DNA of 64,000 nucleotides. Origin: Mycolicibacterium sp. YH-1. GTDB taxonomy: Bacteria > Actinomycetota > Actinomycetes > Mycobacteriales > Mycobacteriaceae. Positions 8,856-17,852 of the stretch are shown here, one piece after another. How positions within the stretch are numbered: the first letter of the stretch is position 1; every line of letters starts with the position of its first letter. The stretch covers positions 868,001-932,000 of the forward strand of contig NZ_CP092915.1 of assembly GCF_022557175.1 (NCBI RefSeq), in the 5' to 3' direction. The translations under genes and the position numbers were made by a program. Below the pieces are notes generated by a model that made no database searches, had not been told where the DNA came from, and saw nothing but the letters and a program-made list of their open reading frames with translations.

Positions 8856-9742
8856 CGCATCGGGCTGGCGCCGCCCGCCTCCCAGGCCGACAGGGCGCCC
8901 ACCGCGGACCAGTCCAGCGCGCCGCCTCCGTTGGCCAGCAGGGTCAGGAAGCGATCGCGCAGCAGGCTGGCGATCGGCAGCGGCACCTGCAGGTCCTCCC
9001 CGGCCTCCAGCACCAGTCGGACGTCCTTGAGTCCGAGCGTGGCGGCGAACCCGGCGGGCTCGAACTCCTCGCGGGCGATCAAGCCGCCGTAGACCTGATA
9101 CGCCGGTGCGCCGAACAGTGTCGAGGTGAGGATCTCCACGTAGGTCTGCTTGTCGACACCGGCCTTGCCGATCAGTGCCATCGCCTCGCCGAGCGACTCA
9201 ATGACCGACGCGATAAGGAAGTTGCCGGACAGCTTCACCAGGTTCGCGGTGCTCGGCTGCTCGGCGACGACGAAGGTGCGCTGCCCGAGCGCGTCGAACA
9301 CGGGTGAAAGGGTCTGTAGCAGTTCGGCTTCACCGGCGGCGACGATGAACAGCTTGCGGGCGGCCGCGGCCTCGGGGCGGCCGAAGACCGGTGCGGAGAC
9401 AAATCGCTGACCCGCCTCGGCGTGCGACTCGGTCAGGCGCTTGGCGAGGTCGACGCTGATCGTCGAGCACGAGACGTGCACGGCCCCGGGGCGCAGCGAG
9501 GAGAGGATGCCGCTGTCGCCGAACGTGACGGCCTCGACCGCCTCGTCGTTGGCGAGCATCGAGATCACGGCGTCACCGCGACAGGCCTCGGCGACGGTGT
9601 GAGCCGGCCGTGCGCCAACGGCAACCAACGCGTCGACCTTGGCCCTGCTGCGGTTGTGCGCAGTGACGGAGTGACCGGCCGTCAGCAGGTTCTCCGCCAT
9701 CGCCGCGCCCATGTTGCCCAACCCGATGAATCCCATGTCCAT
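8852..9742 (-). CDS. NAD(P)-dependent beta-hydroxyacid dehydrogenase (3-hydroxyisobutyrate dehydrogenase family)
   Basis: A 296-residue protein with an N-terminal Rossmann fold (GFIGLGNMGAAMAENLL), the substrate-binding segment as FVSAPVFGRPEAA near residue 120 and the catalytic lysine region LVKLSGNFLIAS near 168-179. The family oxidises or reduces beta-hydroxyacids such as 3-hydroxyisobutyrate, tartronate semialdehyde or succinic semialdehyde; the substrate cannot be told from sequence. A second member of the family lies at the right edge of the window. The start could be residue 1 or the Met at residue 3. Confidence 0.85.
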   Translation of the reverse strand: MDMGFIGLGNMGAAMAENLLTAGHSVTAHNRSRAKVDALVAVGARPAHTVAEACRGDAVISMLANDEAVEAVTFGDSGILSSLRPGAVHVSCSTISVDLAKRLTESHAEAGQRFVSAPVFGRPEAAAARKLFIVAAGEAELLQTLSPVFDALGQRTFVVAEQPSTANLVKLSGNFLIASVIESLGEAMALIGKAGVDKQTYVEILTSTLFGAPAYQVYGGLIAREEFEPAGFAATLGLKDVRLVLEAGEDLQVPLPIASLLRDRFLTLLANGGGALDWSAVGALSAWEAGGASPMR

Positions 9743-9765
9743 GGCTCCACTTCTACTCTGGGAGC

Positions 9766-10200
9766 GTGAGGTTCTCGACGACGATGTTCATCGACGGCAA
9801 CAACACCGGCATCGAGGTGCCCGCCGACGTCGTGGAGGCGCTCGGCGCGGGTAAGCGCCCGCCTGTCGTGGTGGACGTGAACGGGTACCGGTACCGCTCG
9901 ACCGTCGCGCCGATGGGCGGCAGGTTCCTGATCCCGTTCAGCGCTGAGCGCAGACGGGAGTCGGGCATCGGTGGAGGAGACGCTATCGATGTCGAGTTGG
10001 TGGTCGACACCGCGCCGCGCATTGTGGAGGTGCCCGACGATCTTCGGGCAGCCCTGGACGCATCACCCGGTGCGGCGGCCGCGTGGGCGGCGCTGTCCTA
10101 CAGCAATCAGAAGGCACACGTGACGTCGGTCCTGGGGGCCAAGGCGGAACAGACCCGGGCACGTCGGATCGCCGCGGTGGTCACCAAGCTCGCGGGCTGA
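9766..10200 (+). CDS. DUF1905 / YdeI-like protein
   Basis: A 144-residue cytoplasmic protein. Residues 1-85 form a DUF1905-type beta-barrel domain (MFIDGNNTGIEVPADV, NGYRYRSTVAPMGGRFLIP). The C-terminus matches the YdeI/OmpD-associated helical motif (WAALSYSNQKAHV, then AKAEQTRARRIAAVV). The molecular function is unknown. It starts with GTG and is divergent from the dehydrogenase gene, 23 bases away, so the two promoters must overlap. Confidence 0.8.
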   Translation: MRFSTTMFIDGNNTGIEVPADVVEALGAGKRPPVVVDVNGYRYRSTVAPMGGRFLIPFSAERRRESGIGGGDAIDVELVVDTAPRIVEVPDDLRAALDASPGAAAAWAALSYSNQKAHVTSVLGAKAEQTRARRIAAVVTKLAG

Positions 10201-10230
10201 GCGCTTCGGCGACTATCCGGGTGCCGGCTA

Positions 10231-10569
10231 TCAGGGTGCGGAGCCGGGGCAATACGCCTGCACCGCGAGGCTGCCGAACGTCGCGAGGTCGTCGACCTTG
10301 GTCCACTCGGTGGCGTTCTTGACGTGTAGTAGCGCCGTCTCGACCGAACCGCCGCGGCCGAGCACATCGCAGGTCGAGTGCGCGAGGTCGATCGCATCGG
10401 CCTTCGACGTGATGGGCAGCCGCTTATCGCGGACCGCATCGATGAACAGCTCGTCGATCTGCTTGTCGTTGTCCGTACCGGGGCCGGGTTCGGCGACGGC
10501 GGGGACGGCCCACCCGGTGGCCGCACCGGCTGCGACGAGCAGCGCGGCGGCGACGTGTTTGCTTCTCAT
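10231..10569 (-). CDS. DUF732 secreted protein
   Basis: A 112-residue exported protein: signal peptide at 1-26 (AAALLVAAGAATGWAVPAVA), then a DUF732 domain with its usual layout, including two cysteines (C68, C107) likely to form a disulfide, and the DxxFIDAVRDKRLPI-type helix. DUF732 proteins are numerous in mycobacteria and mostly uncharacterised. It lies between the convergent YdeI-like gene and the end of the molybdenum hydroxylase operon. Confidence 0.82.
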   Translation of the reverse strand: MRSKHVAAALLVAAGAATGWAVPAVAEPGPGTDNDKQIDELFIDAVRDKRLPITSKADAIDLAHSTCDVLGRGGSVETALLHVKNATEWTKVDDLATFGSLAVQAYCPGSAP

Positions 10570-10619
10570 CTGTCTCCCTGTCGCGTGTCAGTCCAGCGGC
10601 CAGGGTACGTCAGCAAAGG

Positions 10620-11093
10620 TCAGGTGTGGGCTTGGGCGACCTGATGTACCGCGTTGACAATGCCCTGATAACCCGTACACCGGCAGAAGTTTCCCGACAG
10701 GCCCTCGCGGATCTCCTCCTCGGTGGGCGCAGGATTGTCGGCCAGCAACGCCGTGATCGACGTGACAAAGCCTGGCGTGCAGAACCCGCACTGCAGTCCG
10801 TGGCAGGCCCGCAGCGCCGCCTGCACAGGGGACAACTCGCCATCGGCGGAGGCCATGCCCTCGACCGTGGTCACCTCCTGCCCATCCACCTGGACCGCGA
10901 AGATGAGGCATGACCGCACGGCCTGACCGTCGAGCAGCACCGTGCAGGCCCCGCACGCCCCGTGCTCACAGCCGAGATGCGTGCCCGTCAGACCGCAGTT
11001 CTCGCGCAGATAGTCCGCGAGCGTGACGCGCGGTTCGACCGTGCCACCGTAGGGGCGGCCATTGACCGACACCTGGACTGGAAGTTCATGCAT
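10620..11093 (-). CDS. coxS: Molybdenum hydroxylase small subunit, two [2Fe-2S] clusters (CoxS-like)
   Basis: A 157-residue iron-sulfur subunit. The plant-type cluster uses C42, C47, C50 and C62 (GCEHGACGAC); the C-terminal helical cluster uses C102, C105, C137 and C139 (QCGFCTPG, FCRCTG). It carries electrons between the molybdenum site in the large subunit and FAD in the medium subunit. It is the last gene of a five-gene minus-strand set, overlapping coxM by 8 bases. The substrate of the complex is not known; see the large subunit. Confidence 0.92.
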   Translation of the reverse strand: MHELPVQVSVNGRPYGGTVEPRVTLADYLRENCGLTGTHLGCEHGACGACTVLLDGQAVRSCLIFAVQVDGQEVTTVEGMASADGELSPVQAALRACHGLQCGFCTPGFVTSITALLADNPAPTEEEIREGLSGNFCRCTGYQGIVNAVHQVAQAHT

Positions 11094-11961
11094 CGAGTGC
11101 CTCCGTGATCGCGTCCGTCCAGGCGCGTGCCACCATCGCGGCGCCGACGCGCGTGCGATAGGACACGGACCCCTGCAGGTCCTTCGGGACGGCGTGCAGC
11201 CCCGACATGGCCAGCGCCCCGATCTCATCGGCGTGCAGATCGCTCGCCGGCCGGCCGAGCACCGCCTCCTCGGCCGGTGTGCCGCGCTCGGGTGTCGAGC
11301 CGAGCCCGAGCAGTCCGACACCGCAGCGGGTGACGCGGTCGTCGTCGTCGAGTTGCACGGCGACCGTCGCGCCCGCGATGGCGAAGTCGCCGTGGCGCCG
11401 GGCGTACTCGTGTACGGCGAACCCGCAGCGGCCCGACCACACCGGGAAGCGCACCGCGGTGAGAACCTCGTCGGCGGCCAGCGACGTCTCCCACAGGCCG
11501 GTGAAGAACTCTGCTGCCGGGATCTCACGGGACCCGCGCGATGAGGCCGCCTCGATCGTGGCATCGAGCGTCAGCGCCACCGCTGCGTACTCGCTGGCGG
11601 GGTCGGCGTGTGCGATGGCGCCGCCGAGCGTGCCCCTGGTCCGGATCTGGAAGTGTCCGATGTGGGGGGTGGCCAGCGTCAGCAGGGGCACTGAGTCGGC
11701 GACCTCGTCGTCCATGCCGACGAACGCGTGCGGGGTGGCTGCACCGATGCGCACCTCGTCACCTATGAGGTCGATGCTGCGCAGTTCCTCAACCCGCGAG
11801 ATGTCGACCAGGTTCTCGAAGTGGGTAAGACGCATGGCGAGCATGGCCACCAGGCTCTGGCCGCCAGCCAGAATCTTGGCCTCGTCGCCGTACTCCGCGA
11901 GCAGTTTCACCGCACCGTCGACGCTGTCGGCCCGGTGATAGGCGAACGGGGCGGCCTTCAC
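11086..11961 (-). CDS. coxM: Molybdenum hydroxylase FAD-binding medium subunit (CoxM-like)
   Basis: A 291-residue subunit of the xanthine dehydrogenase / CO dehydrogenase superfamily with the FAD pyrophosphate loop ILAGGQSLVAMLAMR (30-44) and the second FAD motif near TRGTLGGAIAHADPASE (about 107-123). The CO dehydrogenase layout L-M-S is here L-G-M-S. The start is a GTG overlapping the coxG stop (GTGA), which argues for one transcript with coupled translation. Confidence 0.92.
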   Translation of the reverse strand: MKAAPFAYHRADSVDGAVKLLAEYGDEAKILAGGQSLVAMLAMRLTHFENLVDISRVEELRSIDLIGDEVRIGAATPHAFVGMDDEVADSVPLLTLATPHIGHFQIRTRGTLGGAIAHADPASEYAAVALTLDATIEAASSRGSREIPAAEFFTGLWETSLAADEVLTAVRFPVWSGRCGFAVHEYARRHGDFAIAGATVAVQLDDDDRVTRCGVGLLGLGSTPERGTPAEEAVLGRPASDLHADEIGALAMSGLHAVPKDLQGSVSYRTRVGAAMVARAWTDAITEALDA

Positions 11962-12665
11962 GACAACAGCCGGGCCAGCGCGGCCGCCAGATCGTCGCTC
12001 AGCACGCCGGCGGCGGTGCTGGCTCGGCGCCTGCGCCGGCCGACGAGGTAGCCGAGGGCGCCTGCCGCCGCGGCCGCGGCCAACAGAGGGCCGAATCGCT
12101 TGGCGACCGGCAGGGCGACAACCTTGAGCAGATCGACGGAGTCGCCGGCACCGGCCTGCGGTGCGGCCGCGGCCCGGGGTGCTGAGGAACCGTTCTGCGA
12201 TGCCGCAGGATCGGGTGCCGCGCCGCCGAGCAGCTCGGCCTCAAGGCTCTTGGCGAACTGTGCGATCAGGTTGCCCGAGACGTCGGCCAGCACGCCGCGG
12301 CCGAACTGGGCGGCCTTGCCCGAGATCGCCAGATCGGTGGTGATCACCACATGGGTTGCGTCGCCCTCGTCCTTGAGCTGGGCGGTGACGAGTGCCGCGG
12401 CGGTGCCGTTGCCACGCGTCTCCTTGCCCTCGGCCTTGAGCACGATCCGCTGCGCGGTGGCGTCCTTCTCCTGGAATGACGCAACACCCTTGTAGGACAC
12501 CGTGATCGGGCCGACCTTCACCTTGACGGCGCCGGTGAAGTCGTCGCCGTCGACCGACAACAGGGTGGCGCCGGGCAGGCAGGGCGCGACGCGCTCGACG
12601 TCGGTGATGAACTCCCAGGTCTTCGCGGCGGGGACCGCGACTCGGAACTCGTTGTTCAGTTCCAC
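11958..12665 (-). CDS. coxG: CoxG-like SRPBCC protein with C-terminal membrane anchor
   Basis: A 235-residue protein. Residues 1-150 form an SRPBCC/CoxG fold (FRVAVPAAKTWEFITDVERVAPCLPGA). An Ala/Pro linker follows, then a hydrophobic segment near 200-220 (FGPLLAAAAAAGALGYLVG) followed by Arg residues. CoxG is reported to bind quinone or recruit CO dehydrogenase to the membrane, so this protein may pass electrons from the hydroxylase to the respiratory chain. The GTG start at 12665 is set by family alignment and an AAAGGA about 7-12 bases upstream. It begins 2 bases after the coxL stop. Confidence 0.85.
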   Translation of the reverse strand: MELNNEFRVAVPAAKTWEFITDVERVAPCLPGATLLSVDGDDFTGAVKVKVGPITVSYKGVASFQEKDATAQRIVLKAEGKETRGNGTAAALVTAQLKDEGDATHVVITTDLAISGKAAQFGRGVLADVSGNLIAQFAKSLEAELLGGAAPDPAASQNGSSAPRAAAAPQAGAGDSVDLLKVVALPVAKRFGPLLAAAAAAGALGYLVGRRRRRASTAAGVLSDDLAAALARLLS

Positions 12666-12667
12666 GG

Positions 12668-15067
12668 TTAGTGGTCCTTTCGGGCTGCTTGGTCGATGAG
12701 GTCGACGATCGTGGCTGGGCTTGCGGGAAGTTGCGTGACCGTGACGCCCAGCGGTGCGAGTGCGTCGTTGATGGCGTTGATGACCGCGGGCGGTGATCCG
12801 ATGGCGCCGCCCTCGCCCGCGCCCTTGTATCCGCCGATGCCAGGGCCGGGTATCTCGACGTGGCCGAACTCGATGGGCGGCACCTCGGAGGCCGTCGGCA
12901 GCAGGTAGTCGACGAACGTCGAGGCCACCGGGTTGCCCGCGTCGTCGTAGGCGAGGTGTTCGAGCAGCGCGCCACCGATGCCCTGCACGGTTCCGCCCGC
13001 GACCTGACCCTCGACGACGTTCGGGTTGATCATCGGTCCGACGTCCTCGCTGACGATGTAGCGGGTCAGCGTCACGTGCCCGGTCGTCACGTCGACCTCG
13101 CACGTGCATGCGTGAGTGGCGTTGGCCCAGTGGATCATCGCCTGTGAGTTGAACCGCGCCGTCGCCTCCAAAGTGGGTGACACGCCGCCGAGTTGGCCGG
13201 GTTCGTAGTACGAGCGGTAGGCGATGTCGGCGAAGCTCGCGCTCTTCTCCGGATCGTCGCGGACGCTCGCCTGCGAGTTCGCGAGCACTATGTCGTTCGG
13301 GTCGGCGCCGAGAATCTGGGCAGCGATCGCGATGATCTGATTGCGCAGGATGGTGCCTGCCTCGTTGACCGCACCTGCCGTCATCGGCGCGCTGCGGCTG
13401 CCCTGGGTGCCCGCGCCGTACGGTGTGACCGCGGTGTCACCCTGGATGGTGGCGACGTCATCGATGTTGGCGTCCAACGCATCCGCGGTGAGCTGTACGA
13501 CGGTGGTCTCGATGCTGTTACCGCTGGATCCGCCGTTGACGTAGACGTTGACCTTGCCGGTGGACTCCATTCGGATGGTGGCGCCCTCGGTGGCGAGGTT
13601 GCCCGTCGCGGCGCCCGTCGGCTCGATGTAGGCGGAGAAGCCCAGCCCGAGGTAGCGGCCCTGCGCCAGGGCCTCGGCCTGCTCCTTGCGGAAGCCCTCG
13701 TGGTCGAGGATCTTGACCGCCTGCTCGAGCGTGTCCGACGGTGCGACGTTGTCATAGGGCATGCCGTTGGGATTGAAGAACGGCATCTCGTCGCCGCGCA
13801 GGATGTTGATGCGCCGAAGCTCGAGGGGATCCATGCCCATCTTGCGGGCCGCGCAGTCGAGAAGGATCTCGCGCGTGAGGGTCTCGTACTGCCACGGGCC
13901 GCGGTAGGCGTGCAGTCCCGGAGTGTTGGAGAACACCGTCTTGTAGTTGAAGCTGGCCTTCGGCACCCGGTAAGGACCGGGGAAGAACATGCCGATGGCC
14001 GCCGTGGTCAGCACCGGGTACGGCGTCGGGTAGGACCCGACGTCCTGGACGAAGTCGATATCGGCGGCCAGGATCCTGCCGTCGGCGTCGAAGGCCATCC
14101 GCACTGTGCCGTCGACATGGCGGGACTGGCCGGCCGACATCAGGTTCTCGCGCCTGTCCTCGATCCACTTCAACGCGGTGCCTGATCGCGCGTTCGACGT
14201 CGCGGCGCAAACCTTGCGTGCGGCCAGCAGAATGCACATGTCCTCGCGCATCGGCACGACCTTCTGGCCGAACGCGCCGCCGGTGTCACGCATGATGACC
14301 CGCACGCCCTGGGCGGGGATGCCCAGCAGGCGGGCCGAGAACGCACGCAACTCATGCGGTGTCTGGGTGGATGCCCAGATGGTGAGTTCATCTGTGGCCG
14401 AGGTCCATTCGGCCACCATGCCGCGGGTCTCCATGGGCACCGGGACGTACATCTGCTGATAGATGTGCTCGGTGACGACGTGCGCGGCGTTGGCGAAGAC
14501 CTCCTCGTCGGGCGGCATACCCGCCATACCTCCCGCGACGTTGTCGGGGTAGGCGTCGTGCACGACGGGGATACCCGCCTCGGCGCCCCCCACGGCTTTG
14601 CGGAAGTCAGCGATCGCAGGCAGCGGCTCGTAGTCGACGTCGACGAGGTCGACGGCGTCCTCGGCGACGTAGCGGCTGTCGGCGATGACGAGGGCGACCG
14701 GGTCGCCGACGAACTTCACCTCGCCCTCAGCCAGGGGCGGCCGGGGTGTGTCGGGGACGTCCTTGCCTGCGACGGCGTGCCAGGCCTCCTTCACCGCGGG
14801 GTTGATGTCCTGCGCGGTGAACACGGCGTGCACGCCCGGCAGGGCCAGCGCCGCCGCCGCGTCGATACCCCTGATGGTGGCTCGTGCGAAGGGGCTGCGC
14901 ACGAAGCAGGCGTGCAGCATCCCCGGCCGCGAGACGTCGTCGACGAAGGTGCCCTTGCCGGTCAGCAGGCGGGTGTCCTCGACCCGCGGTACCCGGGTCC
15001 CCGAGTAGCGGGTCGCGACAGGCCCCTCAGCTGTTGAAGTAGCTGATGAAGAGGCGGTTGAAGTCAC
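12668..15067 (-). CDS. coxL: Molybdenum hydroxylase large subunit (CoxL-like, not CO dehydrogenase)
   Basis: A 799-residue molybdopterin-cytosine-dinucleotide subunit. The FAGG-like Mo loop reads DTGGAFGQKV, the catalytic glutamate region KGAGEGGAIGSP is intact near the C-terminus, and the diagnostic active-site loop reads AYRGPWQYE. True form I CO dehydrogenases have AYxCSFR and form II AYRGAGR, so CO oxidation is unlikely and an aldehyde, purine or N-heterocycle is more plausible. The GTG start at 15067 has GAGGGAG upstream; the in-frame extension to 15268 is not family-like. An AT-rich TACGATAAT in the 104-base gap after xdhC may be a -10 element. Confidence 0.88.
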   Translation of the reverse strand: MTSTASSSATSTAEGPVATRYSGTRVPRVEDTRLLTGKGTFVDDVSRPGMLHACFVRSPFARATIRGIDAAAALALPGVHAVFTAQDINPAVKEAWHAVAGKDVPDTPRPPLAEGEVKFVGDPVALVIADSRYVAEDAVDLVDVDYEPLPAIADFRKAVGGAEAGIPVVHDAYPDNVAGGMAGMPPDEEVFANAAHVVTEHIYQQMYVPVPMETRGMVAEWTSATDELTIWASTQTPHELRAFSARLLGIPAQGVRVIMRDTGGAFGQKVVPMREDMCILLAARKVCAATSNARSGTALKWIEDRRENLMSAGQSRHVDGTVRMAFDADGRILAADIDFVQDVGSYPTPYPVLTTAAIGMFFPGPYRVPKASFNYKTVFSNTPGLHAYRGPWQYETLTREILLDCAARKMGMDPLELRRINILRGDEMPFFNPNGMPYDNVAPSDTLEQAVKILDHEGFRKEQAEALAQGRYLGLGFSAYIEPTGAATGNLATEGATIRMESTGKVNVYVNGGSSGNSIETTVVQLTADALDANIDDVATIQGDTAVTPYGAGTQGSRSAPMTAGAVNEAGTILRNQIIAIAAQILGADPNDIVLANSQASVRDDPEKSASFADIAYRSYYEPGQLGGVSPTLEATARFNSQAMIHWANATHACTCEVDVTTGHVTLTRYIVSEDVGPMINPNVVEGQVAGGTVQGIGGALLEHLAYDDAGNPVASTFVDYLLPTASEVPPIEFGHVEIPGPGIGGYKGAGEGGAIGSPPAVINAINDALAPLGVTVTQLPASPATIVDLIDQAARKDH

Positions 15068-15171
15068 GTCTGCACTCCCTCGAGCTTTCGCGTGTAAGTG
15101 TCGGCCGTCACATTCCCGGCAAGTTTGATTATCGTACAAGAGAAGGATGATTCCAAAAAGAGAGAGTGGCG

Positions 15172-16329
15172 TTACCGCACGTCGAGCCCGGTGCTTGTGG
15201 CAGTTCTGGATGCCTCGTGGTGAATCCGGCCATCGATCTCGGTAAGCGGCCGGCCACCACCGCCCCATCGGCGCGCGATGATCTCGCCGATGATCGACAC
15301 CGCGGTCTCCTCGGGCGTGCGCGCGCCCAAATCCAGGCCGATGGGGCTGGACAGCCGGTCCAACTGGGACTCGGTCAGGCCCGCCTCCCGTAGGCGCGCG
15401 AGCCGGTCGAGATGCGTCGGCCGCGAACCCATGGCGCCCACATAGCCGACCTTCGACAACCGCAGCGCCACCTCAAGCACGGGGACGTCGAACTTCGGAT
15501 CGTGGGTAAGTACGCAGATGGCGGTGCGTTCGTCGAGTGTCCCCGCGGCGACCTGGCCACGCAGGTAGCGGTCCGGCCAGTCGACGACGACCTCGTCGGC
15601 GGCGGGGAAGCGCGCAGGTGTGGCGAAGACCGGCCGGGCGTCACACACCGTGATCCGGTAGCCGAGCAGCGCCGCCTGTCGGGTCAGTGCCGCCGCGAAG
15701 TCAATCGCCCCGAACACCAGCATCCGGGGCCGCGGGGCATGGCTGGCGACGAACACCTCCATGCCCTCGCCCTGACGCTCTCCGTCGGGACCGTAGGTCA
15801 GCACGTCGGTGCGGCCAGCGCCGAGGAGGCCGCGGGCATCGTCGGCGACAGCGGCGTCAGCACGCGCAGACCCGAGCGTGCCGTCGACCGTGCTCTCGCC
15901 GATCACCAGCCTGCGGCCGACCCGCTGCGGGTCCGGGTGGGTGATCACGGTGGCCACGGCCGTGGGCCGGTGTGCCGCGATATCGTCGGCGATCGCCTCG
16001 AGTTGGGGGAACGTCGAGCGTGAGACCGGCTCGGCGAAGATGTCGATGATGCCGCCGCACGTCAGTCCCACGGCGAACGCGTCATCGTCGGTGATGCCGT
16101 AGCGCTGGAACTGCGGATACCCGTTCCGGGCCACTTCGCCGGCCAGTTCGTAGACGGCGGCCTCGACGCAACCGCCCGAGACCGAGCCCGCCACGGTGCC
16201 GTCGGGCGCGACCACCATCGCCGCGCCGGCCGTCCGGGGGGCGGACTTGATGGTGCGCACAACGGTGGCCACGCCCGCCGTGCCGCCGTTTCGCCAGACC
16301 GCCAGCACTTCGTCCATCACGTCGCGCAC
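15172..16329 (-). CDS. xdhC: XdhC/CoxI-family molybdenum cofactor maturation protein
   Basis: A 385-residue protein with the XdhC N-terminal motif [14 protein letters not shown] (about 48-61) and a C-terminal Rossmann domain ([28 protein letters not shown]). XdhC proteins sulfurate and insert the Mo cofactor into hydroxylases, so it serves the CoxLMS complex encoded next to it. It is the first gene of the operon. GTG start; an in-frame ATG lies 4 codons inside. Confidence 0.9.
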   Translation of the reverse strand: MRDVMDEVLAVWRNGGTAGVATVVRTIKSAPRTAGAAMVVAPDGTVAGSVSGGCVEAAVYELAGEVARNGYPQFQRYGITDDDAFAVGLTCGGIIDIFAEPVSRSTFPQLEAIADDIAAHRPTAVATVITHPDPQRVGRRLVIGESTVDGTLGSARADAAVADDARGLLGAGRTDVLTYGPDGERQGEGMEVFVASHAPRPRMLVFGAIDFAAALTRQAALLGYRITVCDARPVFATPARFPAADEVVVDWPDRYLRGQVAAGTLDERTAICVLTHDPKFDVPVLEVALRLSKVGYVGAMGSRPTHLDRLARLREAGLTESQLDRLSSPIGLDLGARTPEETAVSIIGEIIARRWGGGGRPLTEIDGRIHHEASRTATSTGLDVR

Positions 16330-16386
16330 AGCAGAAGTGTATGTCCGGGGGCGACGCCGGCGCCTGATGGCCTGAGCGACTGCTCA

Positions 16387-16410
16387 GCACGCGCCCACGG
16401 TCCCGCGTGC
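16387..16410. promoter_or_regulatory. Inverted repeat between xdhC and the VWA gene
   Basis: Perfect 7-base arms GCACGCG and CGCGTGC separated by 10 bases, in the 147-base divergent gap. The position, about 60 bases from the xdhC start, suits an operator, but GC-rich repeats occur by chance in this genome and no regulator gene is adjacent. Confidence 0.3.
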
Positions 16411-16476
16411 CGGGCGTGTCCGGCGAACCTTTGTACTCTCGGGTTGGGATTGTGTCGTTATCGAAGGGAACTGCCC

Positions 16477-17484
16477 GTGAATCTGCCCGTGTTGGGGCCA
16501 TTGCCGCTGTCGGGCTTCACGCACATCTGGTTCTTTCTGTTCCTGTTCGTGGTCGCCGGTCTGGTCTTTCTGTACTTCTGGATTCAGCGCAGCAGGAAGG
16601 CCCGCCTCGCGCGGTTCGCCGACAGCGAGATGATCGGAAGTGTCGCCCCCAAGCCGCAGAGTCGGTGGCACCATCTACCCCCGGCACTGGTTGCCGTCGC
16701 CCTCGTGATGTTCACCATCGCGATGGCGGGCCCGGCGCTGGACCGCAAGATTCCCCGCAACCGCGCCGTGGTGATGCTGGTGATGGACGTGTCGACCTCG
16801 ATGGACGCCACCGACGTCTCGCCGAGCCGGATGAAGGCCGCGCAGGCGGCCGCCAAGAAGTTCGCCGACGAACTGACGCCAGGGGTGAACCTCGGCCTGA
16901 TCTCGTTCGCCGCCAACCCCACCATGCTCAGCTCGCCGACCACCAACCACGAGGCGACCAAGGTCGCCATCGACAAGATGCAGGTCGCCGAGCGCACCGC
17001 CACCGGCGAGGCGATCTTCGCTGCGCTGCAGGCGATCTCGACCGTCGGTGCCGTCATCGGAGGTGGTGACGAGCCGCCCCCCGCCCGCATCGTGCTGTTC
17101 TCCGACGGCAAGGAGACCAGCCCGGGAAACCCCGACAATCCGCGAGGCGCGTTCACTGCCGCGCGCGCGGCCAAGGATCAGGGCATCCCCATTTCGACCA
17201 TCGCGTTCGGAACTCCGGACGGCACCGTGAAGGTCGACAATGCCGATGTACCGGTGCCGGTCGACGACACCACGATGAAGCAGGTCGCGCAGCTGTCCGG
17301 CGGTACCTCCTACCTGGCGCAGGACGCACCGCAGCTCGACCAGATCTACAAGACCCTGCAGGACCAGATCGGTTACGAAACCGTCCGCGGTGACGCCAGC
17401 ACGGGCTGGCTTCGGCTGGGAGCGTTGGTGCTCGCGATTGCGGCCATCTCGGCGCTGGTGATCAATCGCAGGTTGCCCCTGTAG
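16477..17484 (+). CDS. VWA-domain membrane protein (Rv1481-like)
   Basis: A 335-residue protein of the same length as Rv1481. Two transmembrane helices (about 11-33 and 67-85) precede a von Willebrand A domain with a complete MIDAS-type motif DVSTSMDAT (about 104-112); a third helix lies at about 307-327, giving a BatA-like topology. Such proteins usually sit beside a MoxR ATPase and a DUF58 protein and act as metallochaperone or cell-envelope factors. Here neither partner is adjacent, so it is a solitary copy. The GTG at 16477 has GAAGGGA 7 bases upstream. Confidence 0.85.
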   Translation: MNLPVLGPLPLSGFTHIWFFLFLFVVAGLVFLYFWIQRSRKARLARFADSEMIGSVAPKPQSRWHHLPPALVAVALVMFTIAMAGPALDRKIPRNRAVVMLVMDVSTSMDATDVSPSRMKAAQAAAKKFADELTPGVNLGLISFAANPTMLSSPTTNHEATKVAIDKMQVAERTATGEAIFAALQAISTVGAVIGGGDEPPPARIVLFSDGKETSPGNPDNPRGAFTAARAAKDQGIPISTIAFGTPDGTVKVDNADVPVPVDDTTMKQVAQLSGGTSYLAQDAPQLDQIYKTLQDQIGYETVRGDASTGWLRLGALVLAIAAISALVINRRLPL

Positions 17485-17528
17485 ATCCCGTCGGTTTCGT
17501 CCGTCGAACGGTGGGGTATCAGGGTTCG

Positions 17529-17795
17529 GTGATCACGAAGCGCAGCAGCTCTGATGTCCACGATCCGATGACCGAGGTCGCCGCAACGGCGGGTCTGTTG
17601 CTCATGTTCGTGTCGGTCATCGGTGCCGTCTTGGGTCTCGCAGTGTTCAGCGGCGGGGCGATAGTTCTCGCCACGGTCGTCCTCGTGATGGCCCTGACGA
17701 GCTTCATCGCCAGCCTGGCCTGCTTCGTGTTCGACGCTCGGCGTCTCGAGCGCGCCGAGGTGACGCTGCCCTTCCCGAGCATGTTGCGGCGCTAG
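17529..17795 (+). CDS. Small membrane protein
   Basis: About 88 residues, depending on start (GTG at 17511 or 17529, ATG at 17568), with two predicted transmembrane helices (LLLMFVSVIGAVLGLAVF and IVLATVVLVMALTSFIASL) and a basic C-terminal tail. I do not recognise it. It lies 44 bases after the VWA gene on the same strand and may be cotranscribed. Confidence 0.5.
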   Translation: MITKRSSSDVHDPMTEVAATAGLLLMFVSVIGAVLGLAVFSGGAIVLATVVLVMALTSFIASLACFVFDARRLERAEVTLPFPSMLRR

Positions 17796-17852
17796 TCTCG
17801 GCAATATCGGCGCGCCAACAAACCGGCTGGGTTTCCCCAGTACGGTTGACGC

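Noticed and set aside
12668..15067. Aerobic CO dehydrogenase
   Set aside because: The large subunit lacks both known CO-dehydrogenase loop signatures (AYxCSFR, AYRGAGR).
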